Assembly (NCBI RefSeq): GCF_000006405.1
Contig: NW_003214659.1
Location: 294,674-358,673 of the forward strand
Length of the DNA: 64,000 bases
Source of the DNA: Perkinsus marinus ATCC 50983
Lineage: Eukaryota; Perkinsozoa; Perkinsida; Perkinsidae
Reading direction: 5' to 3'
Part shown: positions 21,842-34,480 of the stretch, one piece after another
Layout: every line of letters begins with the position of its first letter
Position numbering within the stretch: position 1 is the stretch's first letter
Position numbers and translations under genes: made by a program
The notes under the pieces: model-generated
Databases searched by the model: none
Seen by the model: only the letters and a program-made list of their open reading frames with translations
Told to the model about the DNA's origin: nothing

Positions 21842-22547
21842 CTAGAGCATCTTCGGGGGCTCGTGGAGGGCATACTTCTGATTCCAGCTCCGTGCTGAGG
21901 GGAAAACGGCGTAAGTGACATACCAAATATAGGAGCGGGAAAGGTTACCTATAGCGTCGGCTTCCGCCCTGTTATGCTTGAAATGCTCAGCTACACTGGG
22001 ATCAAGCGGGTCATCGGGCTGCAACAAAGACATATTACACTCATGAGAAGTAAACGTCACTACCTCAGGGGAGGATAGCAATGCTTGAATGGAGAGTAGG
22101 ACGGTCCTCATTTGAAGTGCCGGGGACCATTTATCCTTGAGGATATCCAAACATATACGACCCAACTTGTCGATATTGGGATGATATATCTTCGTTAGGA
22201 AACGGACCTTTCGAGAGGGAGATACCAACCGACTACGACTGAGGCGGATTGCACCCACCTTCGGAGGCTCCATGGGATACCCCTCGGGTAAAAACATCTC
22301 CAACTTGTAATAGCCCTTCTCATAGGGGGTGCCATCAGGCCCTTCGAGCTCGATATGGAAGTATCGACTGTTTTTGGGATCAGGAACAGCATATAGGCCC
22401 GGGGCTGAAATAAGAAATATCTTTGATAACCAGCAAAGGCATGCTCGACCTCAAGATACCCACAAATCTCTATACTGCGCGCCCGTTATTACGAGGATCA
22501 TCCCTGAGCTTCTGCGTCTCCTTTTCGATGCGTTTGGTGATAGCCAT
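21842..22547 (-). CDS. Ubc13-type ubiquitin-conjugating enzyme E2 (copy A)
   Basis: It starts [18 protein letters not shown] at 22547. An intron of about 108 nt (CCTC|GTAATA to TTTCAG) leads to [20 protein letters not shown]. Then come [16 protein letters not shown], a 51-nt intron, and the catalytic segment with Cys in [12 protein letters not shown]. After LLSSPE the next exon is [20 protein letters not shown], and the last gives [16 protein letters not shown] with stop TAG at 21842-21844. It differs from copy B in the N-terminal third and the C-terminal tail, yet the central 230 bp, intron included, is nearly identical. Both copies keep the catalytic Cys and look intact. Confidence 0.9.
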
Positions 22548-23654
22548 GAAAATATCACTGATAGTAGACTCAGAATTCCACGGTCCTTCAACTATGCGCT
22601 GATTGCCTCCCGAGTACCATCTCAATAGCGAGAGACAACCGGGAGCTTATCACGAGCTATGCCCAAAGGAGACGGCACTAACCAGGCAGTACTGGTTGCT
22701 CCCTGAAGGCAAACTGATACCACACCTCGGATAACGCGATACTCTTCGAATAGCGCATCTACTGCTGCTGCTCATCAGCGTGACTCAAGTAACGCTAGGG
22801 CTAACGGAGGGCTGCTTCACACAAAACGTCAGTTGTGACTCATTTCAGAGGCGGAGCGAAGCTCTGTCGCCATGTGCTACCACTATGCAAATGCTCTCGG
22901 CCCCTTGAAATCTCGAAAGACTATGTGAGGGTACTACACCCGCGTAACTTGAACCTGCTCGGGATTATCCCTGGGGGGTCAGCTGGTAGGACACAAGCCC
23001 TGTCCCCATTGCGCAACATGATAAGGACTCCGGCTCCGCCATGGTCCAGTGGATGATGTCCCTCCTCCATTGTCGATATGATAGCCACAGCCGATTGTAC
23101 ATTTCTGTGTATTTTGTACTAGAGGTGGTACGGTCACGAAGTCGGTCTGAGTTGGTCTTCTGGAAAGTTTTGCGGCCCGTAGTAGATCATTCTTAGTGGC
23201 GCGCAAACCGAACGTCCTAAACGTCCCGGGCAGTCCGAGGAGAGTACGGAAGCTCGGTAAGTACAGGCATCGACCTTTCTAGAGTATTACCGAGTAAGCG
23301 GCTGTCTCACTCTTAGAACAATAGCTCCTCACTGACCGAGAGCTGCTTTGGATGACAGAGTGGTATTGAGAACACCACTGGACCGTTTCTCGATTATTCT
23401 TGTGCTAAAGTTGCGACGAAAACACGCTTACTAGTTCTATGATCGATTGTCGCCTCGTTCAGATAGGAGATGGCTGGGCTGTTAATTATACTGAAGTGAA
23501 TCTTGGCGACAGAGTTCCTCGGTTATCCTTCATTTTGCGCACACTGTGTGCCTGTCTTCATGCGTGAAAAGCTATAATCGATATAGCTGCACGTATGCAC
23601 ACGAATTCCAAAGTTAAGATTTAATCATCAGACGTTGATGCTGGCTTGCTAATC

Positions 23655-23790
23655 CCTCCGTTTGCCTCCGACAGCCTCCCTGTGACTGTACGGTCCTTTT
23701 CCCCGGCGGGAATACTGACATCACTATCGTTTGCCTCTGACTGCCACACTCTTGGCTGTTGGTCCTTTTCCCCGGTAGCGACAGATTTAA
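23655..23790 (+). repeat. Two-unit imperfect tandem repeat, about 70 bp period
   Basis: The units share CGTTTGCCTC and GGTCCTTTTCCCCGG at the same spacing. They are diverged between these blocks. Confidence 0.6.
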
Positions 23791-24249
23791 TGCAACAACC
23801 ACATAGAAGCCGTGCCAGTCTTGGTGTTTATGGTGTGACTTCTTAGAGGAAATCTTCAACGACCTTTACTCACCCAGTTTTCCATCAATGCGATACGACA
23901 ACATCAGTGACTTAAGTCGAGAGTTTGACACGCCTCGGTATCACAGGTCTTGTGGAGCCGCGCTGCTCGAGGTATATGCTGTGATTGCTCTTTGCTGAGT
24001 CTATCTGAACGATCCGTCGCGGATGTCAGCAGTCAACTGGGTACCCGCCTGTGTCCTACCGGATGCACTCTTGCTACAAGCTAGAGTGTTCATCCGTGGG
24101 TGGCTGGGTATGTGGGAAAGAGACGTTGACCCTGGCAACTCGACTGTGAAGTCTTAACAGCACTCGCGATGAATTATCACGGGATGAATCATTCAGGATG
24201 AATTATCACCCGTGTAACTGAATTATGCAGACGAAATCGATCGCATATT

Positions 24250-24525
24250 GGATTAAGCAAATCTCGGGGGGTTATGGCATAGGTTCCCCGCCCAATTGAA
24301 TTGATTGTACTGAAGCATATCTTAGGGTTATGGCATAGGTGCCCCGCCCGATGGAATTGATTGTACTACGGCATATCTTGGGGTTATGGCATAGGTGCCC
24401 CGCCCGATGGGATTCATTGCACTAAGGCAGATCTTGGGGTTATGGCATAGGTGCCCCGCCCGATGGGACTTATTGTACTAAGGCATATCTTGGGGTTATG
24501 GCATAGGTGCCCCGCGGCGGGACCC
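24250..24525 (+). repeat. 56-bp minisatellite, about 4.7 units
   Basis: The phrase GGTTATGGCATAGGTGCCCC recurs at TTATGG positions 24272, 24328, 24384, 24440 and 24496, an exact 56-bp period. The first unit has diverged most and the last breaks off into GC-rich sequence. Confidence 0.97.
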
Positions 24526-25706
24526 CCGCCCTAGGAAATTGCTTCCACTGGAAACCGCTTAGTCATGAGAAGCGGCTTACTGTATCCAGTTGGACAGTAT
24601 GTTTGCTCGAGCAGCACCTCACTGCCTGAACAAGGCGAATTAGCGTTTTGGGAAGGCAGGTCGGCATTCGCTGGCTTGGTGGCCGCTGCACTCGGTAGTG
24701 CTACTGACTTGGTCATAGTCAAGAGATGTCTCTCACTATGAAAGCATTGAGATCAGTACACTCTCTTGGGTCTCCAGAGCTTACCTCGTTGCGTTGTAAC
24801 CTTGGTGGAATGTGCTTCTTGTTAGTGTACCTATGCTCATCAGCACCGTTAGTGCGACGAGGAGTGAAAGTATAAGGTTCCCTGCTACGAGAGCTGTGCT
24901 GTGGGATAGGACTCTGGATGACCAGCATCAGCAGGGGCAGATGTAGTCTAGCGGTATTGTACCGGAGAGCTATCCCCTTCTCTTTCCAGCATGGTGTGCC
25001 TAGAGGACATACTCGGCCAACATCTAGTGTACATAGCAGGAAGTCTTGTGGAGGCAGTGAATAGTCGTGATAGCACTTCGTATTCCGCAGTGAGATCTGC
25101 AGCTTACTCGGGGGTTAGCCATTGCTCCAGATGATGAGATTCAAGCATAATACGAGAGAGGGGTTCCAGATGATCATAGAGACCCTAAATGACACGGAGC
25201 TACCCCCTCAGGCAGTGAGAGTATGGACAGACCTCCCACCAGGTGATGATGGTGTAAGGTAGCGGAGGGCTCGACTGGGTTTCCTCAGGGGAACCTTCGG
25301 AAGGTAGTGCACCTTCGAAGAGTGTGAACTGGGAAGCCTGTGTCGGTCTTGGAGATGTTTGCAGCTCAGGATGGACGATTAGCAGGGGGTGAGGCTGTGA
25401 TTGTACTGTGGCTGCTGAAGGGCAGCTACTGTGTGTTCGATCTGGATTTATTGCTCTACTGGGGGTTTTGTCTTGAATGCAACAATGATATGTGAATATT
25501 CTCACCTAGGGTACTATTCGCGAGCTGCAGTCTTTTACTCGTTCTAGTGCACACTACTGAGAAATGATAACATGGGAAGGTTCCGAACTCTTCCACAACT
25601 AGTCCGATCTGTTCTATAAGCGATAGTGGCTACGTCGGGCGCTACTTCCTGTTTTCCCAGTCAAATCGGCTCATTACTAAGTAAATACCGATAAATCATC
25701 GATCCA

Positions 25707-26541
25707 TTGGGAACACCGAGAAAGGAATTAGAGACCATATTTTCATGTCGACAGCATCCTGATGAGTCACTGTTTCGGGTTTTACCGTTGTATGAGGTCC
25801 ATTACTGTCTCAGGGAGGCTGATGGCTCCGTCCACGTCGATCTCGAGACGTATTTTCCCCAAATGACGTTGAAGCCTCTGAAATACCCGTTGCGAGTTCT
25901 TCCCACCCCTTTGTCTGCTCGACTCATGTCTGCCGAGAGGGAGTTCATCGGCGACTCTCTTGGGGAATATGGTGGGCCTCCGGTACTGTCTTTAGCCCGT
26001 GGTGTCACCGTCGTGCTTATTAGGATTTATCACACTAGATGCAGGCCGAAAATGCGTCTGCCTCCTAGTCGGCGACGAGCTTACGCGTGGGTCTCCCCTA
26101 CGCGTCGGGGGATGAGTAGGGATTCTAGTGCAGGTTCTATGCCGCTGGTCGGAATATGGTGTGTTGCTGGGGACCATAGGGACAGAACAATGTAAGGGAA
26201 GCATAGAATCTGCGTCCTTGTATTCTGTTGGATAGATTCACAGCAGTCGAACACTACCAGCGGTCTGACCTTGTTAAAGATAGAGTTCTCGCTGGTGGGG
26301 AGGCTCTGCTAGTCCTCGTAGTCTCCGATCATGGCAGTTGTGATTTTTATGAAGGTGGCAGTCTGCGGGTTTGTTTTATTGACCATTTATCGGGAATCTC
26401 AGGCACAGTGGAGTGTCCGTCGGAACCCCGACGTCGGACGATTGCAGAGGCCACCATTGACATCTCAGGTGGTCGGGTTGCAGCTCGCCATGGATATTCG
26501 CCAAGTCCTCAGGAGGTTCCCCGAACTCTGATATCATCGAA
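25707..26541 (+). other. Two open frames of unknown status
   Basis: Frames at 25707-26195 (162 codons, with a coherent start LETIFSCRQHPDESLFRVLP) and 26228-26545 (105 codons) follow one another on the plus strand and may be exons of one gene, possibly the same gene as the coiled-coil exons downstream. I see no domain, and no splice pair that clearly joins them. Confidence 0.3.
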
Positions 26542-27323
26542 ATGACTAACAATCTGAGCGTTCGGGAAGTGACGATGGACTCGGGAGATCCGTCTTCAAG
26601 CAGAGACGAGGGGGGAGTTGTCCAGCAAGAGGCTACGCAGCATGAGGAGGAGATGACACCGCGACGGCCTCGGATGCCCCATCAGTCCCCACCGCTACAG
26701 GTGATATTATCACCTTGATGATGGGTACGTGTAGCGGCCTGATTTGGCTGCTTACAGGAGGAGCCAGCAGAGCCCGCCCTTGAAACCGATGTTGTTGAGG
26801 ATGTGCAAGCCCGAGGTGTTGAGGAGCCCGGGGAGGAACGCCAACACTATGAGGATCTGGATGGATTGAGACGGATGATGATGGAAATGCAGTGCAGGCT
26901 AGATGCGCAGCAGAGGAGTATGGAGGCTCTTTCTCTGGCAGTAGAGGTGAGGGTCGCTGAGGATATGTACGGGTAGAAGCTGTAGCCACTCTGGTCGGGA
27001 CGGGTCCGGCGTGATGATCTCTCTCGATTCGAGCCCTGGCTTTGTTGGTCAGGGTATGCGAGGGGAGCTGCTGAGGCGGGAAGACTCAGAAAGAGCCATG
27101 CGAGAAGAGATTGAGAGTCTACGGCAGCAGCTGCACTCGAGAGCTGCCGGGGGCATCCCTGGGAAGACAAGAGCATCATCAAGTACGCCTAGCAGCACCA
27201 CGTCAGGTAATCGCACTCTTTCTGGCTCGTGGTGTAGAACCTGGGATAGCAGTCGTAGTATTGATGAGCGCAGCTGATTGTAATGAGCCATCACAGAACT
27301 CCCTCAGAGCCTTCCCCTCATGA
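26542..27323 (+). CDS. Small coiled-coil protein, 4 exons, about 183 aa
   Basis: Exons 26542-26700, 26758-26946, 27053-27206 and 27274-27323 join in phase through introns of 57, 106 and 67 nt with GT-AG ends, finishing at a TGA. The first exon (MTNNLSVREVTMDSGD) is acidic and disordered. The second and third hold heptad-rich sequence (LRRMMMEMQCRLDAQQRSME and MREEIESLRQQLHSR), so a coiled coil is expected. The end is Ser/Thr-rich. No family recognised. The start Met is chosen because it opens the first in-phase exon; more coding sequence could lie upstream. Confidence 0.45.
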
Positions 27324-27774
27324 TCACACGTTGAACGCAGAGGGGAACATGCCGGGTCAGTTCAGTCCGCGAGCAATGCCGGATACAGAAAGCCAGGCTA
27401 TTATCCCGATGAACAAGGTGTCTCGATGGGCGGATATAGAGGTATAGCTGGTGGTTGCCTCGATGGCGGTCAGCGGCAAGTATGCACCTCTAGGTGCCGC
27501 GTATTATCAACGTCCTCTCCCCAGCTCTCTCCCTCACGCCTTCGCTCAGTGGCTGCTCGACACCTCTGAGGCATTCGACCGACACTATAGGTCCCCATAG
27601 TCACTAGTGGTCTCTCTGGACGAGGCTTCTGTGGATCAGATACGGAGGTCTGATAAGCGCTTTCCTCATCATTGGTGCCGCATGTGTCAGTCCTCATTGG
27701 GGACCCCCCAATCAATCTCTCCTTCGATGTCCTGTTGTTTCGTTATCAGTGGCACTTCTCTACAGTAGAGAGAA

Positions 27775-27839
27775 CAAGTCTTCCTAGTAAGACCCAGGAA
27801 GGGAGCAATTCCCTTCCTGGGTCTTACTAGGAAGACTTG
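27775..27839. repeat. Perfect inverted repeat, 30-bp arms with 5-bp loop
   Basis: The left arm (27775-27804) starts CAAGTCTTCCTAG and the right arm (27810-27839) is its exact reverse complement, separated by GCAAT. No mismatch was found in the arms. It is a strong hairpin in either strand and lies in a region with no clear gene. Confidence 0.97.
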
Positions 27840-30800
27840 ACAGCCGCAGCAGCAAGCATCCCTCACTACAGCAGCAACAGACAGCTCGCAGTAACGACCG
27901 AGTGAGCTCTCAATGCTTGGTCTACAAATCGATTCTCGGCCTGGAACATATGCGATTAATCTCGCCGAAATTCGGCGGCCGAATGCACTGCAGCTCATGT
28001 GGATAATGCCAAATATTTGATCATTCGTACGCGAATCGATGATGAACTAATTTGCGTTGAGGGATTTGAGTTGCAAGAGCTGAGGCATCATGTGTAAAAA
28101 CCCTAGCCTTAGTATGCAAAAAATGTTTTCCGCGGTTATATTTTAGGCACCCAGTGCATGGCGATTCTCGCACTTGCTGGTATACCAACCCATTCAGCTT
28201 CCGATTGGTCATTTCGTTAATTTCAAAGTCCTTTTTTGGTTGAAGAGAGATAATTCATGTGCCTTCTCGAAATGGCCGAATGGAAGTAAGGACACTATGC
28301 GTGCCGGCAACAGTTGCCGGGCAACTGGATGCGGATACACAAAAATATAATAACACTGTGTATATATAAAGATAATAACACTTCGTAAGTGACACAGTTC
28401 TGTGGCTTCATATAACGAAGTCTGTACTGGCATAGCTCAACTCATTCCAGTAGATGATGCGGTGTAACCTTCATCATTGACCAATGTATCACTGCCATAG
28501 CCATACTCCACCATATATCCCATCACTGATGGGCCATCAGGAATGGTGGGAACTCGAACTTCCATTACACCCATCTTGAAGCAACACAATATGTCCGGGA
28601 TAGCAATCGAAGTTTTATTATCAATTTTATATTATCAAAAAAACGTAGCATGGGACATTCATTTCATCATTCATTATTATAATGACAGAATGGGCAAAGA
28701 GCCAAAATTAAGGCGCAGATGGAACAGAAAAGGACGAGTTGGGTTCAATAGGAAAGGCTTGAACCGGAGTGATGCCAGAACTACTGCGCAACGCGTTCGT
28801 CGTGAAACCGTGATTTGAGTACAGCCATTGTACTATGATGCATGCAGCAGCACTAGTATCCCAAACGATAACTATGTTATCATAACATCTCATAACACCA
28901 TATGAGAACACATACCATACGGAACGACCATTTCCTCCACAACTCACAGAAAAAAAACCTTCACACCCTCCCGAGCTAAGGACGGCGATCATACCACCAA
29001 CTGTGGAGTTCACAGTGACTAAAGCGGGGGTATTTCCACAGAAGGCGCGTTCAGGATTCCCACCGACGTCAATTCGGTTACCTCGTGAGCATGTTAGTAT
29101 GAAACACGCCATTAAGATGTCAGCATGTTTCCATTCGTTCCAATGAAATTACGTTGTATACAGTTACGGGCTCGGTGTGACCATCAAAAGTAGGCGCGCG
29201 CTAAAGATCTCCGCGACCGCGGCCAATCGTGCGACCGAAATCTCTTTGCTATGATCTTACGCGGAATTGATTCTGCAGTGCAGAGTCTACATCGTATGAC
29301 ACAATCTATATCGAGTAATTAGCGTAATCAAATTCTTCAGAATGAAGACTTCATTCTTAGTTATCCGATCATCATAATGACAATCACTTCCATCATTCTG
29401 GTTCATATTGTGGCCATAGTGGCTACCAGGGGCGGGAGATCTACCGCCCTCCCCACCCCTACCTCCACTGTGGAGCCTGCCTCCTCCACTATCGATGCCC
29501 ATGGCAGGGGTGCCTGGTGGTCTCTTATGGAGAAGGTTATCGAGCAGCAACTGGCAATAGAAGACGCTGCGGGGGGAGTTCCAGACCTTGTGCGGTTCGG
29601 CGCAGGGCACGGAGACCTGTTAACCGTTATGGCTAATTTGTCCCCTTGTTTTACGGTATTTACTGTACTTTTGTTACGGTAATTGCTGTTTGCTGTCCAT
29701 TGTGCTAGCCTCGATGATTCGCGTCACAGATTTGTGCATGCGTGCTGTTCCCAGGGTTAGGCGTTCGTAAACGACGTTCGTTTGCTTACGTTGGACCTGA
29801 ACCCATGCTCAGAGTGATTTACTGTGATTTGAGGTATATCATTCGCTAATGGCTAAGCTTCGTCTGAACGGTATCTTAGTCAGGGATTGGTTTACGGTAT
29901 TGTATACGAATTAGGCATTGTGTTCGCTAGTCACGATGGTATTGACTCGTAGTTGCAAGAGTTCGAATAGAGTCGTTGATCATTCGGGTCAACGGAGCCC
30001 CGTTGGAAAGATTGTTAAGATTAAGGAACGTGCTCGTCGTACGGTTCGTTCTAGGATTTCAGGGAGAGTTAAAAGTGATCCCAGTCACTACGCACAACGT
30101 TTACCTACACTAACTGGGAACTTACCCTTACCTGTGGTCAGCGTATCACCGCCGTTGTGCACAACCTACTCACTTTCTCCACCACGACCACCTCCATCAT
30201 CACCACTACCACTACCACTACAACTACAACTACTACTACCACTACCACCTCCTCCTCCACTACCAATATGGTCAATGAGATCGGAAGCCTGCTTAGAAGA
30301 GGAACTGGAGGGTAAGATTGTTTATCGAATAGCTATTAGCAAAGGTATTCTTTCAGGGCATCGTCGAGCGAGGTCGCACGTCCAAGCCTGGCAGTACTGG
30401 TGATGATTATAATTAAGATTATTTTTTAATATTCCGTATACTTTTTGCATGAAGCTGTTTATATTTTCCAATCTCAGTGTTTTGTGTTTCGAAGTTGTCA
30501 AAGCAAGCGAAGAGCCGGAATCATAACGGTGGACATCGCACCGGTCAGAGGTGAGATACAATCCTACGTTCGTCACGAGAGATCAATCCCTACAATTGGT
30601 CGTACATTGGTAGCACCAATGAGCTCCCTCAAACGAGAGCATTAATGAAATGATGCCTCAATGATTCAGTTACGGATAGCCACGATGTACGGCAGCCGGA
30701 AATCCCAGCAGCATTCAACCCTACCGAGAGCTTGACATAATCGCACAATGTCGCTGATGATCTACCTAGTCCCAATATGTCAGCCACACGAGCAGTTGAC

Positions 30801-31066
30801 GACAATACCCACCCTGAGCTGCTGAAATCCAACAGCTTTCTTCAAGAGAGTTTCGGGCTCATTGAATCCTATGCACTGATAGCTCCTCGTCTGGGATTGA
30901 CCGTTCTCAACAGGCCCATCAAATCCGGCTCATCTACTAGGAAATTACCAAGGATGGCCCTATACCACGAGAGACAACCTCCATAGCTCTCCGCCGTGCC
31001 ATGCCAGCTAACACCACAACTACAACGCAATGCACAGTTGATAGAAACACATTAAAAACTCAGTAT
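27840..31066. other. Region with weak or unresolved coding signals
   Basis: The minus frame 28708-29112 begins MACFILTCSRGNRIDVGG and has several Cys before a GTATGT donor-like site; it could be an exon of an extracellular protein. The plus frame 29377-29682 starts with a hydrophobic run (MTITSIILVHIVAIVA) that could be a signal peptide. The plus frame around 29936-30403 has a basic start followed by a Pro/Leu run that is only the translation of a CCA/ACT microsatellite. No homology-bearing domain was recognised. Confidence 0.35.
30171..30270 (+). repeat. Impure CCA/ACT trinucleotide tract
   Basis: About 100 bp of interrupted CCA, CTA, ACA and CCT triplets. It reads as a Pro/Leu-rich peptide in one plus frame. 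Confidence 0.8.
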
Positions 31067-33322
31067 TCACAAACGACTGCTGGCGACTGTATGACCATGT
31101 TCATCGATTTTTGTAGCATATTTCCGATACTCCTGCTTGGCAATTGTAGCGAGATGTACCTGAGACCGCGTGAGATCCAATACACTCGAAAGGATGCTAG
31201 CCGGGGTTTCTCACTGCGTCTGGCCCATCAGCGATCCTCAAGGGACGGGCCAAGGCGTAGAGGTAGGCCAAGTCAAGATCTCCGCTGACGCCAGCGCCAC
31301 CACATATCTGACTTTCCTTCAACGACATCCGTTCATGACAGTAGCTACTTGGATGCAGCGGTCGATAACTCTGCAGGCCATTCTGGGGGCCACCACTTTG
31401 ATGGCTGCTATCTTCGATAGAGCTCCTCTCACACCAACTGCCTGTTGAAGACACGAGAGGCTTGCATAGGAACAAGAGCACACATCTTCCATAGGATGAT
31501 CGAAATATTTCCTCGGCGCATTTGAATATCAGACGAACGCGGATGCCATTCTGGAGCACCCGACGAAGCACTTTCACATGCGATTAACTATCGTGTAGGT
31601 TTCATGACTAGTATAATCTACCCTACAGTAACTGTCAACACCATACATCATCATCCGCCCAGATTCAGCGACGCCAAGTAGGACGAAAAGGCACGTATCA
31701 TTACATCTATCTCTGCCGCTGCCCTCAACACAAGTGCTCTAGCAGCCTCGATTTCAATCCGGCACTCAGCGACTTCTGTCATGACTCCCCCGTGGTGGGC
31801 TATTCTGTAAGTGAGAACTACATAAGACTCCCCGCCACCACCCTACATCTTCCCGAACGCCTTCCGCTTATGGGCTCGGTCCACGGCTATCTCAAGAGCT
31901 CGTTCGGCCATCCCAATAGCTCTCATGCAATGATGAATACGACCTGGTCCCAGCCGTGCCTGCCGAGATTTATAATACTATATCAAATGAGGCTAGGGTT
32001 TACCTGAGCAATTTTGAATCCATCTCCCTCATTGGCGAGCAGAGAGTCTTTCTTTTTGAGTCTGACTTGGTTGAATTCCACCAGTGCGTGACCATGAGGA
32101 GCGTCATCATAGCCAAACACAGTGAGGGGTCGGGTCACTCGGATACCCGGAGCGTCCATGGGTACCTCAGGCAAGCCTCTGTTGACTACTGCACGAGCAG
32201 TGATCAAGTACCACGAGCATCGACTGTTGCTGGTGGAGAGACTTCCCTTTACCCGAGTCGACCTTGCCCAGTAGGATACCCACTTTGCAACGCTCATCAA
32301 CGGCACCGCTAGACCACCACTTAGTGCCTAAGGCATCCAGTCCGACTCCATGTAGAATCGCAAAAAGGTCAATTCGACTATTCGAATTGAGACACGCTAT
32401 CATCATAACATTCAGATAGTAGAGGAAAGCGAGAATTGTGAAAGCTCGCGCAGAGCCAAAAGTAATATGAATCCCAAACCAGCGCGAATCACCATAGCCA
32501 CGACCTTACCATTAATAACGTAATACTCCCCTTCCGTGGCGATGTCGATGGATATGTTACTAGCATCAGAGCTGGCGACGTTCGGCTCAGTCATGAGGAA
32601 CGTGCTACGAATCTGTCCATCCAGGAGCGGCCTGAGCCAACGCTCTCTCTGGTCGGCATTAGCGGCCAAAAGCAGCACCTTGACAACAGAAAACAATCAT
32701 GATGGACTGAGTCGATCGTTGCGAGATCAAAATATAAAAAGAACGAAAAAATCATGACATAACAACAATAAATCTATCAATTTGTAACTCAGTGAGACAA
32801 CATTCATCCAAAAAGTGCAAGTTGCACTCTTTGGTAGGTTTGCACTGTGCAAGGCCATACCCGATACGGCTCGCTACCTCCATATTGCCAGTATCAGGAG
32901 CACTGCAATTGGTAGCCTCCGCGGTGAGGAGGTGCTTACCCATCACCTCACATAGATGGGCATACTCGAACGTCGACAATCCAGGACCTACCACCGATAC
33001 AGAACACTCCTCTAACGACCCGTGTTCATCAACACGTGCTTTCCTCGAACTTCCTAGGAATGAACAAATTCCATAATCCCCTTCTTTTCGCCTCTGCCTT
33101 CATATCCTCCATTACAGGAGGGCACGTCCAACGATTGCTGCTCTTCGAATGCTGTTCTTTGTAGAGTAGTTCTCCTGAGACCAATGCCAGTCACTATACA
33201 CCGGAGAACTAACACTCCCACTGACCTGGTTTCACCACCTCATCTACGAAAGCGTTCAACTGCCTGAGCATTTCTTGAGCACGCTCAGACATCATAGCTG
33301 GCGGCGACGACACTCCCGACAT
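31067..33322 (-). CDS. Acyl-CoA dehydrogenase (ACAD10/11-like), about 10 exons
   Basis: It begins [20 protein letters not shown] at 33322. The next exon carries [20 protein letters not shown] and [13 protein letters not shown]. Then come [20 protein letters not shown] and [32 protein letters not shown] then [17 protein letters not shown] joined to [40 protein letters not shown] then [49 protein letters not shown]; and [20 protein letters not shown], then [15 protein letters not shown] and stop 31067-31069. The order and wording follow the ACAD10/ACAD11 branch of mitochondrial or peroxisomal flavoproteins that oxidise long or branched acyl-CoAs with FAD. All FAD- and acyl-binding landmarks I know (TEPxVASSD, KWW-SGA, GGAGVS) are present. 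I see no clear targeting peptide. Introns are short, with GT-AG ends. Confidence 0.9.
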
Positions 33323-34480
33323 ATTACACAATGCCCGCTACCCATCGACCCACGGAGTGTTCAAGACCGACTCATGAACGCAACAGAGATATTGAACCAC
33401 AGAAAAACACGGACGGCTCCAGTTTCACCATAAAACGTGCTGATCTATTGATAAACCACAATTCGGATAGCAAAAGAATCAATACGGATGAGGGCAACGG
33501 AAGCACCACCCAGAACTAGATGGCTCAACACACAAGGAGGCGAGGGAGCAACCTCAGGCGTGGTAGAGTCCCCAGGCGTCGACAGCACAAGTCAACAAAT
33601 CATCCGAGTTCAATTCGGATGAATCATGCTCAGTATGGTTTTTCAAGACTAGCCAAGCGAGCAAGTTCAATACGCGCGCACAATATTTGAGTTGGATGAG
33701 TTAGAACAGGATAAAACTGTTGAAAAGGAAATAAATAAGTAAAGACAGACAGGAATCCTGTCATAGAATTACCGTTGGGTGTTAAAAGTGCTACTGTGTG
33801 AAGTACTCCGGTAAAAATACAATGCAGCAAAAAAGTGGCGAAAAGCGCGACTAGCTTGAAAGCACTTCTAAATGTGCTACTTTAAACTGCTTGCTGAAAT
33901 CTATACCACTTATTGCCAGGGTATAAATGTTGTTGCTAGTTCGTTACTGAGAAAGTAGCGTGTACACAAGAGCAAATAAGTGAGACTGTCGGAAATTATA
34001 GCATTTGGCAATTCCGCAATATTAGCAAAAAAGTGAGATTGCCGGATTGTATTACAAAGGACGCACGAACTCGCTCCCCTGGTGAAATTGAAGTTTTTAA
34101 TGGTGAAATAGAGGTTGCTAAGGTGTAGTAGGGATGATGACTTGCAGTCACGAGGCTTTCTACTGTCAATGGTTTCCCCACTGAAGATCCCCATGAGCTC
34201 AGTAGGAAAAGGATCGATCCGGACTGATCCTCTACGGTCAAGCAGAGTCAGCGAACTGAATCTCCTTCCGCCGCGGTATCGGCCTGGCCGAGCCGCCGTG
34301 GAGAAAATACAGGTATTCGTCGCCTGGAGTCACAGACAATTGACAAGAATCCCCCCAGAAGGCGGCATAGCCATGGCTTGGAATAACGACTAGCATTTCA
34401 TTTCATTTGATAATATTTTTAGTGTCATGGGCTTTCCTGGTTACTTTTCAAAATCTGCTGACAATTACGGGTGATTCCAG
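33323..34480. other. AT-richer intergenic region
   Basis: Only small frames. The plus frame at 34115-34393 contains VEKIQ before a GTATTC donor-like site and could be a 5' exon of the following gene, but its phase does not fit the next exon. Confidence 0.35.

Larger units (their letters stand above)
22548..25700. other. Gene-poor region with tandem repeats
   Basis: No frame here shows a recognisable domain. It holds an imperfect tandem duplication of about 70 bp (23655-23790, shared phrase GGTCCTTTTCCCCGG) and the 56-bp minisatellite at 24250-24525. A minus frame at 25200-25505 (101 codons) has no supporting features. At about 24950-24975 a sequence AGTCTAGCGGTATTGTACC resembles a tRNA A box, but no B box follows. 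Confidence 0.45.

Noticed and set aside
24200-24530. CRISPR-like regular array
   Set aside because: The whole 56-bp unit repeats with no unique spacers, and the context is a eukaryotic nuclear contig.
25707-27323. LTR-element gag-like reading of the coiled-coil region
   Set aside because: No long terminal repeats, reverse transcriptase, integrase or zinc knuckle was seen nearby, so there is no basis for calling a retroelement.
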